Positions 8,957-18,899 of a stretch of DNA of 46,395 nucleotides are shown here, in pieces. The notes beneath the pieces were generated by a model, which saw only the letters and a program-made list of their open reading frames with translations, had not been told where the DNA came from and did no database searches. The DNA comes from Pelagibacterales bacterium SAG-MED37. GTDB taxonomy: Bacteria; Pseudomonadota; Alphaproteobacteria; Pelagibacterales; Pelagibacteraceae. The stretch is from the NCBI GenBank assembly GCA_014653605.1, contig JACWEG010000006.1, positions 1-46,395 of the forward strand. The letters run 5' to 3'. Position 1 is the stretch's first letter. Every line of letters starts with the position of its first letter. The position numbers and the translations under genes were made by a program.

Positions 8957-10458
8957 TAAAAAATACCTTTCCTTAAATTTCTTTTAAGTTTACTTTTTTT
9001 GACTTCAATATTTAATCTATCTAATTGTCCAGGTTTTAGTTTTTTCAAATTTTGTACAGTCTTTAAAAATCTATCACTTTCTTTTTTATCTAGAATATTT
9101 TCAGTTAAAGTTAGAAATTTATTGATGTAATTTTGTCTTGTAAAAGGTCGAGAACCATAAGGATGAGCATCAGCTCTGTCTTGCTCTTCAATTATTTTTT
9201 TCCCATTTTTTAAAGTAATAACTACTTTAGCACCAAATGCTTTTTTTTTTGGATTTGGATCATGATATTTTTTTGTCCATTTTTTATCTTCATGAGTTTT
9301 AATTGATCTCCAAATCTTAATAGTACTTTTTCTTTTAGCCCTAGCTTTTGTATAAGATTTGACATGGTGCCAACTACCATCCTCTAAAGCTACTGCAAAA
9401 ATGTACATTATAGAGTGGTCTAGCGTTTCTCTGCTAGCATTAGGATCCATTTTTTGAGGATCATTAGCACCAGTTCCAATAACATAATGGGTATGATGAC
9501 TAGTATAGATATCAATTTTTTTAATTTGATTTAAATTTTGAACCTTCTTTTTAAGTTTTTTAGCCAAGTCAATCAAAGCTTGAGACTGATATTCAGCAGA
9601 ATATTCTTTAGTATAAGTTTCAAGGATTGCTTTTTTTGTTTGACCTTTTTTTGGTAAAGGAACTTTATATAAAGCTTTTTTTCCATCTAGAATTCTAGCA
9701 ATCACACTATCTTCACCTTCATAGATTGGACTTGGTGCTCCTTCACCTCTCATCACTCTATCAACAGCTTCAATAGCAAGTTTCCCTGCATGAGCAGGCG
9801 CATAAGCCTTCCAACTTGAGATTTCACCTTTTCTTGATTGTCTTGTAGAAACTGTTGTATGTAATGCTTGTTGCACTGCTTGATAAATTGTTTCAGTATT
9901 TAATCTTAACATTGTACCAAGACCCGCAGCAACACTTGGTCCTAAATGAGCTATGTGGTCAACTTTATGCTTATGTAAACAAATACCTTTAACTAAATTT
10001 ACTTGAACTTCATAAGCAGTAATAATTCCTTTTAGAAAATCCAAACCACTTTTTTTATTTTGTTGAGCAACACTTAACAATGGAGGAATGTTATCACCAG
10101 GGTGACTGTAATCTGCAGCTAAAAAAGTATCATGAAAATCTAGTTCTCTCACTGCAGTTCCATTCGACCAGGCTACCCATTCACAATCAAATTTTAATTT
10201 GTTGCTTACACCAAATAATAAAGCCCCATTTTTTCTTGAGTGTTTTAAAGCCATTTCTCTTGAGGAGATAACAGGTCTTCTATTTAAAGATGCTATAGCA
10301 ACTGAAGCGTTATCAATAATTCTATTAATTGCCATCTCAATTGCATTTTTATCTAATTTTGAATTATCACTTGCAATCTCTGCTATTTTCCAGGCAAGCT
10401 GGTTTTTTTTGGGAAGGTGAACTTTAGATGGATAAACTTTAACTTTATGTACTATCAA
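8956..10458 (-). CDS. prpD: 2-methylcitrate dehydratase
   Basis: This 500-residue protein of the MmgE/PrpD family dehydrates 2-methylcitrate in the iron-sulfur-independent branch of propionate oxidation. Family-typical segments include the His/Asp-rich [19 protein letters not shown] (about 107-125), the [19 protein letters not shown] stretch in the middle, and an Ala-Asp-His-Pro-Tyr-Gly-Ser segment near the C-terminus. It leads the prpD-prpB-prpC order and lies 54 bases downstream of the HAD phosphatase gene. No acnD/acnB, prpE or prpR is in the window, so the cycle must be completed elsewhere. Confidence 0.92.
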   Translation of the reverse strand: MIVHKVKVYPSKVHLPKKNQLAWKIAEIASDNSKLDKNAIEMAINRIIDNASVAIASLNRRPVISSREMALKHSRKNGALLFGVSNKLKFDCEWVAWSNGTAVRELDFHDTFLAADYSHPGDNIPPLLSVAQQNKKSGLDFLKGIITAYEVQVNLVKGICLHKHKVDHIAHLGPSVAAGLGTMLRLNTETIYQAVQQALHTTVSTRQSRKGEISSWKAYAPAHAGKLAIEAVDRVMRGEGAPSPIYEGEDSVIARILDGKKALYKVPLPKKGQTKKAILETYTKEYSAEYQSQALIDLAKKLKKKVQNLNQIKKIDIYTSHHTHYVIGTGANDPQKMDPNASRETLDHSIMYIFAVALEDGSWHHVKSYTKARAKRKSTIKIWRSIKTHEDKKWTKKYHDPNPKKKAFGAKVVITLKNGKKIIEEQDRADAHPYGSRPFTRQNYINKFLTLTENILDKKESDRFLKTVQNLKKLKPGQLDRLNIEVKKSKLKRNLRKGIF

Positions 10459-10512
10459 AATAACTCCTAATTTACGGATTTGTTTTTAATAGTTAAAAAA
10501 AAATAATCAATA

Positions 10513-11196
10513 TTAAAGATATTTTAATACAATTTTTTCAATACCTATAAAGTCTCTTATCAAGTGATTATGATATATTTCGCTAGTATTTTTTTCTGTA
10601 TAACCATCTTCTAACAGAATTACAGGCATGCCAGCTTCTTTTGCTGCATTAGCATCAGTTTCACTATCACCAATCATTAAAGATTTTTTTATATCTCCAT
10701 TTAAAATTTCTATTACTGAGGTTAAGTGTCTAGGATCAGGTTTGCAGTAGTTAAAAGTATTATGTCCAGCTACATATTCAAAAAAATCATAAATGCCAAT
10801 TTTTTTTAGTAGATCAACTGCCAAATGCTCTTGTTTATTAGTACAAACAGCCATTGAAATATTTTTTTTCTTTGACCATATTAGAAAATCTTTAACACCA
10901 TTTATGAGAGTACTCTCATTAACAATATTTTTTCCATAGAAATCTATAAAATCTTTAACCATCTCTTTTTTAATTTTTTCATCTTGTACCCTTCCAAATT
11001 CTTTTTTCGCTTGCCCCCAGATCGACCTGCCAAGCATTGCACCTGCACCCTGACCAGCTAAATTTCTAATTTCTTCAGTTGATTTTGTTGGATAACCAAA
11101 TTTTTTCATCACATGATTATGAGCTAGCATTAAATCTGGCGCTGTATCAACTAAAGTGCCATCTAAATCAAAAAGAATAGTAAAATTTTGTTTCAT
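10513..11196 (-). CDS. gph: HAD hydrolase, phosphoglycolate phosphatase-like
   Basis: This 227-residue haloacid-dehalogenase phosphatase has motif I DLDGTLVDT at about 10-18, a helical cap domain, motif II/III around CTNK and KPDP, and motif IV GDSETDA near 177-183. Length and the AGQGAG cap motif resemble Gph, which removes 2-phosphoglycolate. HAD substrate assignments from sequence are unreliable, so other small sugar phosphates remain possible. It lies upstream of prpDBC on the same strand and is divergent from glmU over 72 bases. Confidence 0.8.
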   Translation of the reverse strand: MKQNFTILFDLDGTLVDTAPDLMLAHNHVMKKFGYPTKSTEEIRNLAGQGAGAMLGRSIWGQAKKEFGRVQDEKIKKEMVKDFIDFYGKNIVNESTLINGVKDFLIWSKKKNISMAVCTNKQEHLAVDLLKKIGIYDFFEYVAGHNTFNYCKPDPRHLTSVIEILNGDIKKSLMIGDSETDANAAKEAGMPVILLEDGYTEKNTSEIYHNHLIRDFIGIEKIVLKYL

Positions 11197-11268
11197 AATT
11201 ATAAAGTATTTTTAAGAAATATTTTGTGAATTAAGAATTATATATACTTAATATAAAGATTTTCATAG

Positions 11269-11892
11269 ATGAAACAGATAAATTTAAAAAAAGATCAAGA
11301 TAGACTGAGAGATAAATTTTTAAAGTCAGGGGTAAAAATGGTTGGACCAGAAACAATTTATTTCTCAAAAGATATAAAAATTGGAAAAAATGTAACTATT
11401 GAACCTTATGTAGTTTTTGGTTCAAAGGTTAAAATCGGAAACAATGTATTAATTAAATCATTTAGTCATTTAGAGAACTGTATTATTAAAGATAAAGTTG
11501 AAATAGGACCTTATGCAAGAATTAGACCAAATACTATTTTAGAAAAAGGTTCAAAAGTTGGAAACTTTGTTGAAATTAAAAAAAGCAAGATTGGAAAAAA
11601 TTCTAAAGTTAATCATTTAACATATATTGGTGACACAAATATTGGTAAAAATGTTAATGTTGGGGCAGGTACTATTACTTGTAATTATGATGGCATTAAA
11701 AAAAGCAAAACATTTATAAAAGACAATGTATTTATTGGATCAAATTCATCATTAGTGGCGCCTTTAACCTTAGAGGAAGGTAGTACTATTGGTGCTGGTT
11801 CGGTTATAACTAAAAAAGTAAAAAGAAAATCTTTAGCTCTCACTAGGAGTTTACAAACTGAGGTAAAAAATTATAAAAGAAAAAGAAAATAA
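11269..11892 (+). CDS. Stand-alone GlmU-type glucosamine-1-phosphate N-acetyltransferase domain
   Basis: This 207-residue left-handed beta-helix protein, built of hexapeptide repeats, corresponds to the C-terminal acetyltransferase half of GlmU. All the E. coli GlmU acetyltransferase residues occur at identical spacing: R86, K104, H116, Y119, N130, N139, Y140 and K145 (E. coli R333, K351, H363, Y366, N377, N386, Y387, K392). The N-terminal uridylyltransferase (pyrophosphorylase) half is absent. Only 72 bases separate it from the divergent upstream gene, so this is not a cut-off in the window. It lies 2 bases before glmS, so it acts in UDP-GlcNAc synthesis; the uridylyl-transfer step must be encoded elsewhere. 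Confidence 0.88.
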   Translation: MKQINLKKDQDRLRDKFLKSGVKMVGPETIYFSKDIKIGKNVTIEPYVVFGSKVKIGNNVLIKSFSHLENCIIKDKVEIGPYARIRPNTILEKGSKVGNFVEIKKSKIGKNSKVNHLTYIGDTNIGKNVNVGAGTITCNYDGIKKSKTFIKDNVFIGSNSSLVAPLTLEEGSTIGAGSVITKKVKRKSLALTRSLQTEVKNYKRKRK

Positions 11893-11894
11893 AT

Positions 11895-13714
11895 ATGTGT
11901 GGAATTATTGGCATAAATAGTAGCAAACCGGTTTCAGCAACAATCATTAACTCTCTTAAAAAATTAGAATACAGAGGTTACGACTCGGCTGGTATTGCAA
12001 CTCTTTATGATGGTTCAATTAATGAAATTAAATCTGAGGGAAGAGTAGATAACCTTGAAAAAAGTTCTTTAGTAAAAAATATGGAAGGTACTGTAGGTAT
12101 TGGCCATGTAAGATGGGCAACACATGGATTACCAAATAGTATAAATGCTCACCCTCATTCATCTCAAAATGTTTCAGTTGTTCATAATGGAATTATTGAA
12201 AACTCAACATTATTAAAAAAGTTTTTAGTAGGAAAAGGTCATAAATTTAAATCTCAGACAGATACTGAGGTAATAGTTCATTTAATAACAGAAAATTTAA
12301 AAACAGAAAATATTGTTGAGTCAATTAAAAAACATTAAAATCTCTTCATGGAAGTTTCGCATTAGGAATTATATTCAAAGATGAACCGGACTTAATTGTT
12401 GGAGCAAGAAGAGGTTCTCCTCTTGCTGTTGGATACGGTCCTAATGAAAATTATTTAGGTTCAGACTCATATGCACTTAAATCGATGACAAATAAGATCA
12501 CTTATTTAAATGATGGAGAATTCTGTATTATTAAAAAGGATCATGTAGAATTTTTTAGTGAAGATGGAACAAAAATTAATAAAAAAGTTTTAGAATTATC
12601 CACAGAAGAAGAGAAATATGATAAAGGTGATTTCAAGCATTTCATGGCAAAAGAAATAGAGGAACAACCAATTACACTTAAAAATGGAATTAAAGAATAT
12701 ATCGATACGTCAAATAACGACATCAATATTCATAATTTTCCCTGGAAAATAAACGAGATATCGTCTGTTACTTTAATTGGTTGTGGCACTGCATACCATT
12801 CTTGCTTAATGGCAAAATATTGGTTTGAGGAGCTAACTTCTTTAGATGTCAATATAGATGTAGCTTCAGAATTCAGATACAGAAAAAATAGATTTAAAAA
12901 AGATACTTTATATTTATTTGTATCTCAATCTGGTGAAACGGCAGATACCTATGCGGCTTTAGACTTGTGCATTAAAAATAACATGAAAACTTGTGCTGTA
13001 GTCAATGTTATTGAAAGCTCAATAGCTAGAGATAGTGAATTTGTTTTACCTATTCATTGTGGAACAGAGATTGGTGTTGCATCTACAAAGGCATTTTTAG
13101 GTCAAATTTTAATTCTTTATATTTTAGCCTTAAAATTAGGATCATTAAAAAAAGATTTAGAAAAAAAAACATATATAGAAAAAATTAAAGATTTAAAAGA
13201 ACTTCCAAAATTAGTTGAAAAAACTTTATCTTTAGATAATAAGATTCAGGCAGTATCCAGTACGTTTAATGAAGCTAAGGGATCAATGTTTTTAGGAAGA
13301 GGATTTTCATTTCCAATTGCACTTGAGGGTGCTTTAAAATTAAAAGAGTTATCTTATATTCATGCCGAAGGCTATCCCGCAGGCGAAATGAAACATGGAC
13401 CTTTAGCTTTAATTGAAGAAGGAATGCCAGTTGTTGTTTTGGCCCCGAGGGATGATTATTACAAAAAGACAATTTCAAACATGCAGGAGGTGATTGCAAG
13501 AGGTGCAAAGGTTTTACTGATAACTAATAAAAGTAAAGATGAGATTGTTTCCGAGAATATTTGGGAAACTATCGAGGTAGAAAGCACTAATGAAGATCTT
13601 TTACCTTTTCTCTTAACAATACCTTTACAGAAATTAGCTTATTATTCTGCACTTAAAAAAGGTTTTGATATTGATAAACCTCGTAATTTAGCCAAATCTG
13701 TCACCGTTGAATAA
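11895..13714 (+). CDS. glmS: Glutamine-fructose-6-phosphate aminotransferase (frameshifted)
   Basis: Two pieces, 11895-12338 and from about 12333 to 13714, join into a protein of about 606 residues, the normal GlmS length. The N-terminal glutaminase domain starts MCGIIGI with the nucleophile Cys2. The middle SIS domain has SQSGETADT, and the second SIS domain holds the LGRGFSFPIALEGALKLKE stretch. The C-terminus KPRNLAKSVTVE is typical. The break is at the A6 run 12327-12332; one more A restores the frame and gives continuous GlmS sequence (SIKKTLKSLHGSFALG). It makes glucosamine-6-phosphate for peptidoglycan and LPS, and follows the GlmU acetyltransferase gene by 2 bases. Confidence 0.92.
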
Positions 13715-13749
13715 TTAAAAAACTCTGATACAACAATCTTAGGTTGAAC

Positions 13750-15129
13750 ATGAAAAATTGGAAAGTAAATAGTTGGAGAAAATATCCTGTTAAGCACATA
13801 CCTACGTATGATGATGATAAGGAGCTTAACGACGTATTGAATAAGTTAAAAACTTTTCCTCCAATGGTATTTGCAGGTGAAACTAGACACTTAAAAGAAC
13901 AACTAGCAAAGGTAGTTGATGGTAAAGCTTTTCTTCTTCAAGGAGGAGACTGTGCAGAAAGTTTTGCAGAATTTCACCCTGATAACATAAGAGACACATT
14001 TAAAGTAATACTTCAAATGTCTTTAGTTTTAACTTATTCAGCCTCTTTACCAGTTGTGAAACTTGGAAGAATTGCTGGGCAGTTTTCAAAACCAAGAAGT
14101 GCACCAACTGAAAAGCAAGGAGATAAAGAATTACCAAGTTATTTAGGTGACAATATCAATGCAATAGATTTTACTGAAAAAGCTAGAAGACCAGATCCAA
14201 AAAGATTATTTAAAGCTTACTCGCAGTCAGCTTCTACTCTTAATTTACTTAGAGCATTTTCAAAAGGAGGTTTTGCAGATTTAAATAAAGTACATTTATG
14301 GAATTTAGATTATATTAAAAAAAGCCCTCAAGCTAAAAAATTTAAAGAACTAGAAGATAAAATTGCTGATGCCTTAGGTTTCATGGATGCATGTGGAATA
14401 ACATCAGATTTTAATAACAGAATGTATACAGTTAATTTTTGGACATCACATGAGGCTTTACATTTACCATTTGAAGAAGCTATGACCAGAGTTGACTCTA
14501 CTACTGGGGAATATCATGATACATCTGCTCATTTTGTATGGGTTGGTGACAGAACTAGACAATTAGATGGTGGACATGTAGAATTTTGTAAAGGAATTGA
14601 GAATCCAATAGGAATAAAGTGTGGACCAACTTCAAAACCTGATGAAATTGCAAAAATTTGTGAGGTTTTAAATCCAAAAAATGAAAAAGGTAAAATAACT
14701 TTAATTTCAAGATTTGGTCATCAAAATGTTGAAAAGTTTTTACCAAAACTAATTAGAGGAATTAAGAAAGAGGGATTAAACGTTGTTTGGTCATGTGATC
14801 CAATGCATGGAAATACGATTAAATCTACTACTGGTTTTAAAACAAGACCTTTTAATGATGTTGTTAAGGAAGTAAAAAATGTTTTTGGGGTTCATCAATC
14901 AGAGGGTTCGTATGCAGGTGGTTTACATATCGAAATGACCGGACAAGATGTTACAGAATGTACTGGTGGAGCTAGAAAAATATCTGATGCAGACTTATCA
15001 AGCAGATACCATACACATTGTGATCCAAGATTAAACTCAGAGCAGGCTATTGAGCTAGCTTTTTTAATTTCAGATGAGATCAAAAAGAATACCAGCTATT
15101 CTAAAAATGCCATTCAAGCGGCATCTTAA
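13750..15129 (+). CDS. Class II 3-deoxy-D-arabino-heptulosonate-7-phosphate synthase
   Basis: This enzyme of about 459 residues makes DAHP from PEP and erythrose-4-phosphate, the first step of the shikimate pathway. Plant/actinobacterial-type class II signatures are visible: FLLQGGDCAESF near 60-72, a KCGPTSKP stretch, WSCDPMHGN, and EMTGQDVTECTGGA near the end. I prefer ATG 13750 to the TTG at 13744 because AGG at 13741-13743 is suitably placed as a weak ribosome-binding site. It lies between glmS and nadE on the same strand. Confidence 0.9.
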   Translation: MKNWKVNSWRKYPVKHIPTYDDDKELNDVLNKLKTFPPMVFAGETRHLKEQLAKVVDGKAFLLQGGDCAESFAEFHPDNIRDTFKVILQMSLVLTYSASLPVVKLGRIAGQFSKPRSAPTEKQGDKELPSYLGDNINAIDFTEKARRPDPKRLFKAYSQSASTLNLLRAFSKGGFADLNKVHLWNLDYIKKSPQAKKFKELEDKIADALGFMDACGITSDFNNRMYTVNFWTSHEALHLPFEEAMTRVDSTTGEYHDTSAHFVWVGDRTRQLDGGHVEFCKGIENPIGIKCGPTSKPDEIAKICEVLNPKNEKGKITLISRFGHQNVEKFLPKLIRGIKKEGLNVVWSCDPMHGNTIKSTTGFKTRPFNDVVKEVKNVFGVHQSEGSYAGGLHIEMTGQDVTECTGGARKISDADLSSRYHTHCDPRLNSEQAIELAFLISDEIKKNTSYSKNAIQAAS

Positions 15130-15168
15130 GCCATTGTTTTAGGAAAAATAATTATTAAATATATTGCT

Positions 15169-15906
15169 ATGAAATCGTCTGAAAAAGTAAAATACATATC
15201 AAATTGGATAAAAACCTATGTTGATAAAATGCCAAATAAGGCAGAGTCTTTAGTTATAGGTATTTCTGGTGGTATAGACTCATCTGTATCGAGTACATTG
15301 AGTGCTATGACAGGTTTAAAAACTATAGTTTTAACTATGCCAATAAAACAAAAAGAAAATCAGCATGATTTAAGTTTGAAACATCAAAAATGGTTAACAC
15401 AAAATTTTAAAAATGTAGAAGCTCACACAATAAGCTTAGACAACTTGTTTGAAACATTTTCAACAACACTTAACAAATTTGATAATGAACATGGTTATGC
15501 AAATTCAAGAGCAAGATTAAGAATGACTACTCTTTATCAAGTAGCCGCTGCCAATAAGGGTATCGTTGTAGGCACAGGTAACAAAGTTGAAGATTTTGGT
15601 GTTGGTTTTTACACGAAATATGGTGATGGGGGAGTAGATATTTCACCCATTGCTGATTGTAATAAAACTGAAGTTTGGGAACTAGGTAAAGAATTAGGAA
15701 TATTAAAAGAAATTATTGATGCTCCTCCAACTGATGGTCTTTGGGATGATGGAAGAACTGACGAAGGACAGCTAGGATTTAATTATAATGAATTAGAAGA
15801 GGCAATGATCAATCCCGACTCACCTCATAGAGCAGAATACGAAAAGATAAGAAAACAAAATTTGCATAAAATGGACCCCATTCCTGTATGCAAAATTCCA
15901 AGTTAA
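15169..15906 (+). CDS. nadE: NH3-dependent NAD+ synthetase
   Basis: This 245-residue N-type ATP pyrophosphatase converts nicotinate adenine dinucleotide to NAD+. The P-loop SGGIDSS is at 33-39, followed by RARLRMTTLYQVAA and the KVEDFGVGFYTKYGDGGVDI segment typical of NadE. There is no N-terminal nitrilase/glutaminase domain, so ammonia is the expected nitrogen donor. It sits between the DAHP synthase gene and cysS. The final step of NAD synthesis (here) and NAD kinase (at 35.7 kb) are both present in the window but not linked. Confidence 0.92.
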   Translation: MKSSEKVKYISNWIKTYVDKMPNKAESLVIGISGGIDSSVSSTLSAMTGLKTIVLTMPIKQKENQHDLSLKHQKWLTQNFKNVEAHTISLDNLFETFSTTLNKFDNEHGYANSRARLRMTTLYQVAAANKGIVVGTGNKVEDFGVGFYTKYGDGGVDISPIADCNKTEVWELGKELGILKEIIDAPPTDGLWDDGRTDEGQLGFNYNELEEAMINPDSPHRAEYEKIRKQNLHKMDPIPVCKIPS

Positions 15907-15957
15907 TCAATTAGATTAACAAATCCCAAAATAAGGTATATTTCTTAATCAACTATA

Positions 15958-17301
15958 ATGGATATTTATTTAACAAATAATTTAACTAATAAAAAAGAAC
16001 AGTTTGTTCCTCGAGATAACAAAGAAGTAGGAATGTATGTTTGTGGTCCAACTGTTTATGATGATCCTCATATTGGAAATGCTAGACCATTAGTTATATT
16101 TGATATTTTATATAGACTACTTAAAAATAAATTTAAGAAGGTTAAATATGTAAGAAATATTACGGACATAGATGATAAAATTATTAAATCGTCTCAAGAT
16201 CAGAATATATCTACAAAAGAATTAACAGAAAAAATAACAAAAAGTTTTTTAGAAGATTGTTCGTATTTAAATTGTGAGAACCCATCGCATCAACCTAAAG
16301 CAACTGAACACATAGATTTAATGATCGAAATGATTGGTGAATTATTAAAAAAGGGTTTCGCTTATGAAAATAACAAACATGTTTATTTTGAGGTTAAAAA
16401 ATTTTCTGATTATGGAAAGTTATCAAATAAAAAATTAGAGGATTTGATAGCTGGTTCAAGGGTTGAAATAAGTGATAATAAACAAAATTCTGAAGATTTT
16501 GTCTTATGGAAACCTTCAAAAAACCATGAACCCTCATGGAACTCACCATGGGGAAAAGGTAGGCCTGGTTGGCATTTAGAATGTTCAGCTATGTCAAAAA
16601 AGTTTTTAGGTAATGAGTTTGATATTCACGGTGGAGGAATAGATTTATTATTCCCTCATCATGAAAATGAAATCGCTCAATCAAGATGTGCAAATGAAAC
16701 TAGTACTTTTGCAAATTACTGGGTTCATAATGCTTTTATAACGATGTCAAATGAAAAAATGGCTAAGTCTCAGGGGAATATTTTAAAAATAAAAAGTTTT
16801 CGAGAAAAAATAAGTGGTCAGGTTCTTAGATTAGCTTTAATGAGTGCTCATTATAAGCAACCATTAGATTGGAGTGATAAACTTTTAAGTGAATGTGAAA
16901 ATACTCTCGATAAATGGTATCGTGTATACTCAAATAATTTTAAAATTACCAAAATCTCTGACGAAATTTTAAAACCTTTGTTTGATGATCTGAATACTCC
17001 AGGATACATCGCCAATTTACACCAACTTTATGAAAAGGCATCAAAAGGTCATGATCCACAACTATTTGTCTCTGCATGTCAATTTGTTGGATTATTAAAT
17101 GAAGATTATGAAAATTGGCAGCAATATAAAAAGGATAAAGCTTCAATTAATGAAAACGACATATTAAATAAAATTGAGTTAAGAAATAAAGCTAGGAAAA
17201 ATAAAGATTATGAGGAAGCTGACAGAATAAGAAATGAGCTTTTAGACAAAGGTGTTTTAATAGAGGATAAAGATGGTAAAACAATTTGGAAATTTAAATG
17301 A
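15958..17301 (+). CDS. cysS: Cysteinyl-tRNA synthetase
   Basis: This 447-residue class Ia synthetase has the HIGN motif at 38-41, Cys29 as one zinc ligand (YVCGPTVYD), and further zinc ligands in LECSAMS and HHENE. The KMSKS-equivalent is KMAKS. The C-terminal helical region reads RNKARKNKDYEEADRIR, the usual CysS anticodon-side motif. Its last 4 bases overlap the start of cimA (ATGA), implying coupled translation. Confidence 0.95.
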   Translation: MDIYLTNNLTNKKEQFVPRDNKEVGMYVCGPTVYDDPHIGNARPLVIFDILYRLLKNKFKKVKYVRNITDIDDKIIKSSQDQNISTKELTEKITKSFLEDCSYLNCENPSHQPKATEHIDLMIEMIGELLKKGFAYENNKHVYFEVKKFSDYGKLSNKKLEDLIAGSRVEISDNKQNSEDFVLWKPSKNHEPSWNSPWGKGRPGWHLECSAMSKKFLGNEFDIHGGGIDLLFPHHENEIAQSRCANETSTFANYWVHNAFITMSNEKMAKSQGNILKIKSFREKISGQVLRLALMSAHYKQPLDWSDKLLSECENTLDKWYRVYSNNFKITKISDEILKPLFDDLNTPGYIANLHQLYEKASKGHDPQLFVSACQFVGLLNEDYENWQQYKKDKASINENDILNKIELRNKARKNKDYEEADRIRNELLDKGVLIEDKDGKTIWKFK

Positions 17302-18899
17302 GTAAAGAACGATTATATATATTTGATACTACATTAAGAGATGGTGCTCAAACTCAAGGGGTAGATTTTTCACTTGAGGATAAAGAAAAAATTTCATTTG
17401 CCTTAGACTCTCTCGGTGTAGATTATATTGAAGCTGGTTGGCCAGGAGCAAATTTAACAGACACAGAGTTTTTTCAAAAAAAACATAGCTTCAAAAATGC
17501 TAAACTCACTTCTTTTGGAATGACAAAAAAAACTGGACATAGTGCAGACAATGACACTGGCTTGTCAGCAATATTAAACTCTAATACTCCAGCAGTTTGT
17601 TTAGTAGGAAAATCTTGGGATTTTCATGTTGATGTAGCACTTGGTATATCAAATAAAGAAAATTTAGAAAATATAAGTGAAAGTGCTAAGCATTTTGTTA
17701 AAGCTAAAAAAGAATTTATGTTTGATGCTGAACATTTTTTTGATGGTTACAAAGCAAATTCTAAATATGCGATAGAGTGTATTAAATCCGCTTATGATAA
17801 TGGTGCAAGGTGGATAGTTTTGTGTGATACAAATGGAGGAACATTACCGCATGAGATTACTAAGATTGTGACTGAGGTATCAAAGATTATTCCTGGTAAG
17901 AATTTAGGCATCCATGCTCATAATGACACTGGAAATGCAGTAGCTAATTCTTTAGCCGCAGTATTATCAGGTGCTCGTCAAGTGCAAGGAACTATCAATG
18001 GTTTGGGTGAGAGATGTGGAAATGCAAATCTAATGTCTTTAATACCAACATTTTTTTTGAAAAATGATTTTTCATCAAAATTTGAAATTGGAATTAAATC
18101 TAAAAATATTAAAGATTTAACCAACTGCTCTAGACTTTTAGATGAAGTTTTAAATCGAAAACCAAATATGCATTTACCATATGTTGGAGCAGCAGCTTTT
18201 TCACACAAGGGAGGTCTACATGTATCTGCAGTACAAAAAGATCCCAAAACTTATGAACACATAAATCCTAATGAAGTCGGAAATATGAGAAATATAGTTG
18301 TTTCAGATCAGTCAGGTAAATCTAATATTATCTCTAGATTGAAAACAATAAACATAGAAATAAATGAAAACGATCCAAAAATTAAAAAACTTTTAAATGA
18401 AGTTAAGGATAGAGAATTCATTGGCTACAGTTACGATGGAGCCGATGCTTCATTTGAATTATTAGCTAGAAGAATTATTGGAGAAATTCCAAGATATATA
18501 TCGATTAATGAATATGATGTTTCTGTAAAAAAAAGTAAATCTGGAGAAATAGTTTCTTCTGCAAAAGCTCAATTAGAGGTTGATGGAGAAAAAATTATTT
18601 GTGAAGGAGAGGGCAATGGACCAGTTAATGCCCTCGATAACGCTATAAGACAAAATGTTGATCGACTAGCGAAATATTCAAAATATTTAAAAGATTTAAA
18701 ATTAGTTGACTATAAAGTCAGAATTTTAAATACGGGTACTGAAGCTGTTACTAGAGTATCAATTGAAAGCACTGACTCTAAAGGAAAAAATTGGTTTACT
18801 ATTGGTGTATCTACAAACATAATTGATGCTTCATTTAAAGCATTAATTGATAGTTTAGATTATAAACTATTTAAAGATAACGCCCCTGCTAGTAAATAA
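17298..18899 (+). CDS. cimA: (R)-citramalate synthase
   Basis: This 533-residue protein of the isopropylmalate/homocitrate/citramalate synthase family has the DRE-TIM motif DTTLRDGAQTQGVDFS at the start, the metal-binding HAHND, and GLGERCGNANL. A C-terminal regulatory LeuA_dimer-type domain covers roughly residues 400-530. The AQTQG motif and sequence flavour fit CimA, which makes citramalate from pyruvate and acetyl-CoA as a threonine-independent route to isoleucine. LeuA is less likely. It overlaps cysS by 4 bases and ends directly at the next start codon. Confidence 0.88.
   Translation: MSKERLYIFDTTLRDGAQTQGVDFSLEDKEKISFALDSLGVDYIEAGWPGANLTDTEFFQKKHSFKNAKLTSFGMTKKTGHSADNDTGLSAILNSNTPAVCLVGKSWDFHVDVALGISNKENLENISESAKHFVKAKKEFMFDAEHFFDGYKANSKYAIECIKSAYDNGARWIVLCDTNGGTLPHEITKIVTEVSKIIPGKNLGIHAHNDTGNAVANSLAAVLSGARQVQGTINGLGERCGNANLMSLIPTFFLKNDFSSKFEIGIKSKNIKDLTNCSRLLDEVLNRKPNMHLPYVGAAAFSHKGGLHVSAVQKDPKTYEHINPNEVGNMRNIVVSDQSGKSNIISRLKTINIEINENDPKIKKLLNEVKDREFIGYSYDGADASFELLARRIIGEIPRYISINEYDVSVKKSKSGEIVSSAKAQLEVDGEKIICEGEGNGPVNALDNAIRQNVDRLAKYSKYLKDLKLVDYKVRILNTGTEAVTRVSIESTDSKGKNWFTIGVSTNIIDASFKALIDSLDYKLFKDNAPASK

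Noticed and set aside
11895..13714. glmS, purL or nadK as true pseudogenes
   Set aside because: Each differs from a complete, motif-intact gene by a single base in a homopolymer, with no other decay. Loss of these functions would be lethal or costly.
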